The position numbers and the translations under genes were made by a program. DNA of 64,000 nucleotides, from NCBI GenBank assembly GCA_013368315.1, contig JAACJM010000252.1, positions 53,778 to 117,777 of the forward strand. The letters are read 5' to 3'. This document shows positions 46,777 to 55,600 of the stretch, piece by piece (within the stretch, counting starts at the first letter, position 1; each line of letters begins with the position of its first letter). The notes under the pieces were generated by a model. The model saw nothing but the letters and a program-made list of their open reading frames with translations. It did not search any database and was not told the DNA's origin. This DNA is from Tetrapyrgos nigripes (taxonomy: Eukaryota > Basidiomycota > Agaricomycetes > Agaricales > Campanellaceae).

Positions 46777-48274
46777 TCACCCCCTCCTAACCATCTCCCC
46801 CCTCCCAGGCCCGACCCCAATCCACTCAACCGGGACCCCTAAGAACGTTTCTATAAACTCGATGTACTTTTTAGCGTTCTCTGGTAAGTCGTTATACGAG
46901 GTACATGTAGAAATACTCGGGTTGGATGAAGAGAGTTGAGATTTCCACCCATTAAACGTCTGATACTTCACCTCTAGATGTGGAGGGTTTAATAAGGATA
47001 GAGAAGCTAGTAGTTGAGGTCATCAGCATCCGAAATATGAAACAAGATAAATGCTACTCACCAGGAAACCCATCCGCCTCTTTCCCATCTACAATGTACG
47101 CCGTAGCAACCTTGATCTCATCGAGTTGGTCTAGGACGTCGAGTTTGGTTAGGTTGAGGGATGTGTAGTCGTTTATGAGGCCTGGGAGGGGTTAGTAAAA
47201 CGAGAAAGAGGAAAGAGGAAGGGAACCCACAAGAATGTTTCAACACCACCAAATCCAACCACCCACACCTCCTCCTCCTCCCAGTCGTAGTCCCATACTC
47301 ATGTCCCACTTCCTGCAAATGCCTCCCCACACCTCCCTCATCATCGACCAACTCTGTCGGGAACGGTCCTCCTCCGACTCGGGTCGTATACGCCTTGACG
47401 ACTCCGATAGTTTTCCCGCTGGCTATATATCTCGGAGGAATACCCAAACCGGTGCATACACCACCGATTCCGGTAGAGGAAGAGGTGACGAAGGGGTAGG
47501 TACCGTAATCGATATCGAGCATGAGAGCGTTGGCGCCTTCGACGAGGATACGTTTGGGGGGAGAGGAGGAGAGGGCTTTGTGGAGGTAGACGACTGAGTC
47601 GACGACGTAGGGTTTGAGGCGGGATGCGAGGGCCTACAACACCATATCGATGAGCATCCAAGATAACAACGACAAAGGGAGAAGCCCACCTTATACCTCT
47701 GAATCTCCGCCTCAGTATCATACTCAAAACTCCCATACCTCTTAAACCTCCCCTCAACCACCCTTCTAAACTTATCCGCAAACTCGTCCTCATCATACAA
47801 ATGATGCACCCTCAACCCACTCCTACTCGCCTTGCCCGAATACGCTGGACCTATCCCCTTCTTGGTAGTCCCAATGCTCGTCCCACCCAACTCGACTTCC
47901 TTGAGCCCATCGACAATTTGATGAAAATCAAACACCAGATGTGCACGGTCTGAGACGAACAGACGGCCTGTACAATCTAAACCTTGAGCTTCCAACGCAT
48001 CCATTTCAGCGAAAAACGAAGGAAGGTGGATGACGACGCCTGAGCCAATAAGACCTGTGCATTTGGGGTTGATTAAGCCAGAGGGAAGGAGGTGGAAGGC
48101 GTAGGTGATGTTCTTTGTTGGGGAGGATAGAGAAGGAACAACGATGGTGTGACCGGCGTTGTTACCACCTGCACAGCGAGCACAGATGTCGTGTTGGGCT
48201 GCGAGAATGTCGACGAGTTTGCCTTTGCCTTCGTCGCCCCACTGTGCACCCAGCACGACGTTGACGCTCATCAT
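46777..48274 (-). CDS. ADE12: adenylosuccinate synthetase
   Basis: Cytosolic enzyme joining IMP and aspartate with GTP, the first committed step to AMP. Four exons: 48274-47693, ~47635-47234, ~47180-47064 and ~46977-46777, joined by GTGGGC...TTGTAG, GTGGGT...CCCAG and GTGAGT...TCTAG introns. Family motifs in order: [11 protein letters not shown] (phosphate loop), [107 protein letters not shown] and the C-terminal [12 protein letters not shown]. About 430 residues, the normal length. A second Met directly follows the first. The C-terminus ends GRGEMVRRG rather than the common GREDMI. An ATF/CREB-like palindrome lies 50 bases upstream. The gene sits between two inverted DUF262 copies. Confidence 0.95.
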
Positions 48275-49082
48275 CAGAGACAGAAAATGTCAATCGATCG
48301 ATTTAGATAACGATATCGTAAGATGACGTCATGGCTGATGTGAGGTCTGCTCGATCGTCCGTCTCCGTCTCTCGAGCTGGATCGTTCCATGTACATAGTT
48401 CATAATTCCAATGCCAGTCCACCTGCTTCTTGACAACCTGTTATCTGTCCAAGTCAACGCTCACGAACTGACGAGAAAGCAGGCAATGGTGGAGGACCAG
48501 AACGTCGTCATAGTGTTAACGTTGGTGTCTCTAAAGGACTTGTAAGGGCCAAATTAACCTGGAGACAGTGGAGAGGTTGCGCTGTGAAGGATTGAGGTAT
48601 CTAGGTGGCGGTAGGGAATTGAGCTGCTCTACGGCGGCGTCGTTCGGACTACAAACTTTTCTGCAACACGTGGTGGTTCTTATCTTTCTCTTTCCCACCG
48701 TGACCTTGTTCATCAGCAAAATGGTTCATCCGGCTTAGAGTACTTTCTAAGGAAAAAATTGTTTACAAAGCCTAATAAGCCAAGTTTTCCTTAGAAAGCG
48801 AAGTGCGCTTTCTAGTAGGAACCTTCAATTTATCCTGCTTTGGTACATATGCTTAGATACTGCTTAGATGTAGTATCTTGGGCTTAGATATGTAACTCAG
48901 CTTAGACTTAAAAGCACAATAAAAGCAGAAAAAAAAATCCATTCACGGTAATGCCGCTTACTATGATGATCTACACCTCGTCATCGTCGTCATCACTCTG
49001 CTGAACAACAGCATCCCCAGCGTCATCCTGTCCACTGCCGTTACCGTCCTCTGCGTTGGCACTGCCTCCATCCCAATAGTTC
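48275..49082. other. promoter region of adenylosuccinate synthetase and repeat DNA
   Basis: 48286-48345 contains TCAATCGATCGATTTAGATA and the TGACGTCA box, both duplicated at 58946-59000. About 48709-48746 is the dispersed repeat shared with window bases 1-38. An inverted repeat CTTTCTAAGGAAAA / TTTTCCTTAGAAAG lies at about 48745-48800. Confidence 0.5.
48324..48331. promoter_or_regulatory. TGACGTCA (CRE/ATF-type) box upstream of ADSS
   Basis: Perfect palindrome TGACGTCA about 50 bases upstream of the start codon, flanked as GATGACGTCATGG. bZIP factors of the ATF/CREB and Gcn4-like group bind such sites. An identical flanked copy is at 58984-58991. Confidence 0.5.
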
Positions 49083-49145
49083 AACTTCCAAGACTTGGGC
49101 CTTCCCCTTGTTTTCAGCCTCTCTCTCTCTCTCTCTCCTCTTAAT

Positions 49146-50335
49146 ATGTCCCAACCCGAACAACCCGAACTTTCCGAAGATGAATCCGCGCTCGCAGACG
49201 CCCAAAACGCTGCCAGTTCACAAGCGCGCCGGGCTACCAAAGCTAAAAAACGTGACGAAGACGAGTATAGACTTCAACAGGCCCTGGAACCACCTGGGGC
49301 GACGACGTATACGGTTCAAACATTGTATGGTGCGGTCTAGATACATCTTTTTTTCTTCAAGTTTAGGGTGCTGACTAGAGTATGTGGTTGCGGTTGTATT
49401 GATTAGAGCAGATACGCAGTGGGGATGTCAACCTGGAGCCAGAGTACCAGCGTGGTATGTGTACCTCCAAATACCCTTAACACCTCTCTCCCTTCCTTTG
49501 ACGGCGGCGCTGTGGGCCATGTTTCATTTCACACGATCCCTCCTTCTGCGAGCGCCAATCTTTATATTTTCCACTCACTATCATTGATAGATGTCGTGTG
49601 GACGAAGGAGAAACAGACGGGCTTGATCGACAGCATCTTGAGAAACTTCTACATTCCTCCCGTTATCTTTGGTGTGTCACTCTTTTCTTTGGTGCTGCTT
49701 TGTTTGTTATTTGACTGACTCGCGCGGGCGGTTTTGACAGTGATCAACAGGGATGACGATGGGAATGAGACGAAGACGTGTATCGACGGCAAGCAGAGAC
49801 TGACGTCTATCCACCGGTATGTCCACAAACTTTTCATTTCGTGAGCTAGAGACTAACACGTGTCGTATCGTATAGATTCATGGACGGACTAATTCCTCGT
49901 AAGTTCACTACCCTCTTTCTCATCCCAATGCCGCCGTCGTTGTTGACCCATTTTTCTTCCCAACAGACCGTGACCCAATCACAAACAAAAAATTCTGGTA
50001 CAAAATTGACCCTTCAGTTGACGGCGGCAAGAAAGGCCCAACTGGCCGTCTTCTACCCCAACAGTATCGCGATAGTTTCGCTGGCAAGTACATCGTGTGT
50101 GTAGAATACACAAACCTGACAGACACTGATGAGAGGGAGATATATCAGGTTTGTCTTAGCTTACTGCCTATCTATCTATACACAACCAATGTCTAACCCA
50201 CTGTCTCCCCTACCTTTCTTTTCCTCTTCCCCACACAGCGCGTCCAACTCGGAATGGCCCTCACCTCCGCCGAAAAGCTCCACTTCATTGCTAACTCCTA
50301 CTTACATACCTACCTACCTAGTACTTACGTACGTA
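49146..50335 (+). pseudogene. DUF262-family gene, 5' part intact, 3' truncated
   Basis: The DUF262 (GmrSD N-terminal-like) domain binds nucleotide and in bacteria belongs to restriction systems; fungal members are uncharacterised. Exons read: MSQPEQPELSEDESALADAQ to TTYTVQTLY; EQIRSGDVNLEPEYQR; DVVWTKEKQTGLIDSILRNF; VINRDDDGNETKTCIDGKQRLTSIHR, with the IDGKQRLTSI motif matching DGQQR; RFMDGLIP; then DPITNKKFWYKIDPSV...DTDEREIYQ; and RVQLGMALTSAEKLHFI. All six intron boundaries (GTGCGG, GTATGTG, GTGTGTC, GTATGTCC, GTAAGTTC, GTTTGTCT donors) keep frame. After SAEKL the expected alpha-helical remainder of the family (several hundred residues) is absent by about 50335, so the gene is C-terminally truncated. 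It is inverted relative to 45020-46008. Confidence 0.75.
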
Positions 50336-50763
50336 TAAATTTCTTGCTTCTTGCGTCTTGTGTCTTGTTTCTTGTTTCTTGTTTCCTGGTTCTTGTGTCT
50401 TTTTTGTTGACTTTCTGACATGTACATAGTAACTTTGACTCAGAGCTTGCAGAAAAAGACTCGAGGAGACTTGACTTCGGCTTCTGGCACCGAATACCCG
50501 ACGCTAGCCATAATCGGTCAAGTCTTCTTGGGGCCTTTAGGGCTGAGTTAACTGTGAAGAGGTTTGATTTGTTCGAGTTTGCTTTGGGAGGCGTAATCTT
50601 CGGTTTTGAATAAAATTTTCTGCTCTGTTCTTTCTTCTCTGCTACGACTACAGCACTGGCAAGCACAAGGTCTTCCATAGTGATCCTTTCTCCTGCCAGT
50701 AAGTCATTGTTTACACCTCATTACTTACTCTCAAAGTAGTTTACAGTCACTTCAATCCTTATA
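50336..50763. other. intergenic, (CTTGTTT)n-like tract
   Basis: TCTTGTTTCTTGTTTCTTG near 50360-50385; otherwise no recognised feature. Lies between the truncated DUF262 copy and the F-box gene. Confidence 0.4.
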
Positions 50764-52037
50764 ATGCCCGAGCACTCTTCTCTACCCAATTTCGACGATA
50801 TCCTTCAGCGACACCGTGCTGGGACGTTCATTTTCTTCTTGAAAGCTCCCCAGCTCCAGGTTACCCACGAAAGTTGCACCAAGGAACACCTGGACGCGCT
50901 CGCTGAGATAAAGCATCGCGAAATAGAGCTCTTCAACCTCCGGATCAAAGCGGCTCGCCTCAACAAGCTCTCCAGCCTCATAACAGCCCTTTCTGCTCCC
51001 ATCCGAAAACTTCCTCCAGAGATCCTCTCTCGTGTCCCGTGTTATGAAGTGCTTCATAGATTCTCGAGAGTTTATTCCACAGCCTTCTCCCAAATCTCCC
51101 AACTTCCTCAGCGTCTGTTCCCATTGGCGCGATCTCGGACTGTCGTTCCCAGAAATTTGGTCCGAAGTCAGCCTCGTGCTGTCTACATCGTACTATGGCA
51201 GGAGATTCAAGTCGACCGCTCTGAAATCGCACCTCCAGCGGTCCAAAGCATGCAGTCTGTCCGTCAATATGTCTTTCGAGGGTGTGCTTACCCCGGCCAC
51301 ACCATCGGACGCCCAGGCTGCTTCTCGAAGAATGATTGAACTTGTTGTGTGGCACGCAGCAAGATGGAAGAAACTGTCTGTCAGAGGCTCTGGACGTTGG
51401 GATCCTTTGACAGTCCCATTAAGGCCTATCACTACAACCTTCCCTTTCCTCGAGACATTCGCGTATACCTCTTCAGAGGAACGTAGTTCTACCATTTCCA
51501 TCATTCTTTCACGTTCACTAAGCCTTCGCACACTTGCTACCCACATTTTCCCAGTCGATTTACACACGGTTCCGACATTCGACACAATCATGACGTTGCG
51601 CCTCCTGATACGGAAGGACTTGACCGTCCTCAAGTTGTTGGAGAAATGTCCGAATGTCGTCTCGTTGACTTATGACTTGAGCCAACTTTGTCACGACGTC
51701 GCTCAGACTCCCATTATGCCGCAGATTTCAAACTCGATTGATCATTTATGTATCCAGTTCTGCGCATTGGAAGAATCCATGTTTCCCGGTTACGGTCGGC
51801 AACCTGACACTCCGAGTCCGGCAAGCGTAATGAAGGAAGAGTTCTTCCCCCGTCTCCTCGCTTCCTTCACTTTTCCCAACCTGAAATCGCTGTGTATGCG
51901 AACCGGAGCTAAAGGACAGCTACGAGACTTGCCTTGGCCTCGAAAGGAGTTTATCGCATTCTTAAACAGGTCGGATTGCGAGATTACAAGGCTAGTTTTG
52001 TTGAATTGGCGAATTAGTAAGCAGCAATCAACATTAG
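50764..52037 (+). pseudogene. F-box protein gene with frameshift, 3' end altered by copia insertion
   Basis: Basidiomycete-type F-box protein, normally the substrate-selecting part of an SCF ubiquitin ligase. The first frame from ATG 50764 has an N-terminal helix and the F-box start LITALSAPIRKLPPEILSR. At about 51030-51045 the frame shifts and the second frame carries on with SPNFLSVCSHWRDLGLSFPEIW and a Leu-rich C-terminal part to 51998. The frameshift may be real or an assembly error. The LTR of the copia element begins at 51999, so the last 12 codons and the stop come from the LTR. Rejoining the flanks at 58908 would give a stop (TAG) one codon after the junction, so little protein was lost. 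Confidence 0.7.
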
Positions 52038-52281
52038 ATTAGATATAGATTAGATAGTAATCTAGTTAGTTACGCTTACTTACATCAGTAGTTCTTAGAT
52101 AAGTAGTCACATGTGCTATCTAGAACAGTATATAAGGGCTCGTAGATTGCCCTACAAGAATAAGGATTTCCCTTAACACTCATCGCTTTTAACCTCTAAC
52201 AAACTGCTCTAACAGGCACTTCTACATCCCCAGGTAAGTATGCAGTTGCCGCTACGTATATAGAACATAGCCTGCTCAACA
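51999..52281 (+). repeat. 5' LTR of copia element
   Basis: 283 bp, TGTTGAATTGGCG...GCTCAACA. Contains TATATAAGG near 52130 as a likely TATA box. Confidence 0.93.
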
Positions 52282-52293
52282 GGTTATGGGCCC
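52282..52293 (+). other. primer binding site complementary to initiator tRNA-Met anticodon arm
   Basis: GGTTATGGGCCC directly after the LTR is the exact complement of GGGCCCATAACC, the anticodon stem-loop of eukaryotic initiator tRNA-Met. This is the half-tRNA priming known from Drosophila copia, not 3'-end priming. Confidence 0.75.
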
Positions 52294-52608
52294 CGCAAGC
52301 CCTGGACATCGCGCCATCACTGGCAGCAAGTCCTAGACTGCGTAATACCTGGTAGCGCCCCTGCGGCTGCTTGAACATCGCCCTCTGAGGCAGAAGTTCT
52401 TTACATGCGCCTTCATGGCTGCTGTATGTGCTCAGTAGCGCCTTCATGGCTGCAAGCTGGTATAAAGCACACCGGGGATAATCACTGTCATAAGTGCGCT
52501 AGCCGCAGCTTTCAATTTATTTTTATGGCACGTCCTTAACGCCGCCGCTTATCTTGCATATAGGATGTTATGCTGACAGTTTGATTATATCCCCAGATCA
52601 CATTTGAA

Positions 52609-55600
52609 ATGTCTTCCGGATCAAGCTTTATGTCCACCATTCCAGAACTTACTGGACCGAACTATACCCTTTGGGCTAGCAAATCCAAATCTTGGCTCCA
52701 ATCTCAGGGCATCGCCTATGTCCTCAACACCCTCAAACCTGGAGAAATCCAGATCGTCGGATCCACATCCCCTGTACCAGCTCCTCCTGCAGCTCCCCGA
52801 ACTCCCGCAGCTCCCGCTGGAACTACTGGTGGCACTACTGCTGCAGCTGCTGCTGCCGCTGCCGCCACGGATGACGAATCTGACGCTGGCAGTCCTTCCC
52901 CTCATTTCATCGCTGCTGCAAGCGGTAGTGTTGCTGATTGGGAAAAGGACAACGACAAAGCCATGGGTGTCATCAAACTCTGTGTCACCCAAGCCATCGG
53001 TGCCAAGATCGAAAATATCACCACTGCTAGAGTCATGTGGGACACTCTCAAGGATCTCTATGGTACGCCTGGAGCTGCTGAAGTCTTTCAGAACTTCAAA
53101 CGCGCTATGAACATTGAAATCCCACGTAACGCGCACCCCGGTGCTGCGATTGATCTCATCAAAATGTACCTGACCCATATCACCAATGCAGGCACTAACA
53201 CCAAGATCCCCATGTATCTCCAATACATGATCGTTATCAATAAACTCCCTCCTGACATCTATGCCTACATCATTGCCAGGATCACTCAGGACGACATTGA
53301 CGACTTCGAGAACGAAACTCTCGATAGTCTCCGTACTCATGTCGTCAACACTTGGGAAGCTCGTGGCGGAAAGAAAGCTCAATCCGCCAACGCTACCAAA
53401 ATCACGGCAATTAAACGTAAAGGCAAACCTCCTGTCTTCGAGGAACAGCAGCAGCGCCATAAAAGCGGCAGCAGCGCTTGGAGAGGCAAAGGCCGAGGAC
53501 ATGGCAACTGGCGAGGCCGCGGAAAACACGCCGGTGAACAAACACGCCAGAAGCAACAAGCTCAGAGCATGGGTCCAGTCAAATTAGGACACTCACACGT
53601 CATACATGCGGCGAAGTTCTTCAAAGAAACTCCGACCATCACGGTCACGGAACCCTCTACCAAAGATGTGCGTAAACCCTTCTTTAGCGAGACGGTAAAG
53701 CATTTTGATGGATTTTTCTCATCTGTCCAGAATGCCTTTAAAACCGCTCGTGATAACGGGATTAAGCCAACTGGTGAGCTTCTCAAAAACCTTGAACTAG
53801 CACACATGTCTCATTCCACTGCCTCTACCTCTCTCCCTCGTCCTTCTATCATCTCTGATGGTCGTTCTTTCATGGAACAATACTATTGGCAAAACCTCGT
53901 CGCCCCCCATCCTGAAGGCTCTACCTTCTCCCACACCGAATCCAATCCCGAACACGATGACAACCATTGGTTCGCCATCCACAACAACAAACCTGTCTCC
54001 GACGGTTGGGGTGCTGCAAACTGGGGTACTCCACAGCAACAGGAGGCGTGGAACAACTTCGGGTGGAAACACGACAAGTGCGTGGGAACGGACGACGACG
54101 CCGAAATGGCCGAGGAGATGGACAGGCTATCAGACAGCCTCATTTCCAACACGGGAAGCATGGACTCGGAGGAGTTCGAGAAGGAAAAGGAGGAGTCAAC
54201 CAAGCGTCTCAGAATGTGGGAGGCTGGTCTCGTCGACATGGGGGATTCCGACAAGGAGAACGTCAACCCCAATCCCAGAACGCTCGAGGAGCATATGCAG
54301 GTGATCACCGACGAAATGACTCAAAGGTGGTATTCGGGGGAGTTTGACAGGGAGTACAACGATGGCCTCGAGGACCTCGACAAGGACCTCGACCAAATGA
54401 GCGCCTCCAATTCATCGGGGTGGAGTCAAGCACGGTCGGTGACCCCGTTATTCGAGGAAATCTCCACGTCCCACAGTGCTTCCAACTCGGATGTCAGCGG
54501 GGATGCCGACTCAATGCCGGACCTCGAACCTCTGTCTGATTCTCCGGACATGGACGTTATTTCCCTCGGATCTGACTCCGAGGAAGAAATCATTTCTGAA
54601 GGTTGGAATGATGGCGGGTACTACAGGTACGCCACAACCTCTTTCTCTTCCATTGTGAATAGAGTATCTGACACTTCCCATACAGTGCAGATGATGAGCC
54701 CAGTCGCATGTAATTTATTATCACATGCTTGTAACATATTTATACATACCGCTCCTCTGGGCTCTATTAGCCCCTCTATTTATAATGTACCCAATATATT
54801 ATGTCCCTGTGGGACTTATTATTCATCTTGTGTGAATTGCAAGGGAAAGAATACTCTCATCAACCAGAAACATTATGACAACGCCTGGTTACTCGACTCT
54901 GGAGCATCTGCTCATTATACTTTTGACTTAACCGATTTTGTTGAGTCACATAAAGTAGATCCAATCTCCATTCAAACTGCAAATGGAGTTACCAAAACCA
55001 ACACAGCTGGTACTGTCATCATACAACAAGGAGCACGCTACTTCAAAGTTGCCCCTGTATACTATGTTGCTGATCTAAATCAACGTCTACTGTCACTTGG
55101 TACATTCTTACAATCCGACAGAGTAACAGTTCATGGATCAGACAAAATGATCATGCTGATGAAGCATGACAAAATGACAGATGTAGATGGACAATTAATG
55201 CGTCGTCGTTGGTTAACATTTACCAAACGATCACCAGAAGACACTATCTATTATCTTCCTCATACCAAAACAGACGTCACCTCCTTGGCAGACGCTATGA
55301 TTTATGAAATCAACTTTGACTTAGCGCATCAACGCGCTGGTCATCCTTCTCGTGATGTTCTCAAACATCTTCGAACACATACCGACGGTTGGCCAGAATT
55401 CAATATTCCATTACAACCACCTATCTGCCGCAGATGTCTCGAAGGTAAAACACCACAACGAGTTTACCCACCATCAGAAAGACGGGCGTCGCGTCCCTTT
55501 GAATTAATCCATTCGGATCTCAAAGAATTCCCCACTGAATCATACCATAAATTCAACTACATGATAATTTTCTTAGACGACTTTACATCTAATGCATGGG

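Noticed and set aside
47423..47692. Read-through extension of ADSS exon 1
   Set aside because: A GTGGGC...TTGTAG intron restores the conserved ADSS sequence; the extension is Pro/Ser low complexity.
52621..53559. 312-codon minus-strand ORF
   Set aside because: Shadow of the copia gag ORF on the other strand; Ser/Ala-rich reading of GCT/GCC repeats.
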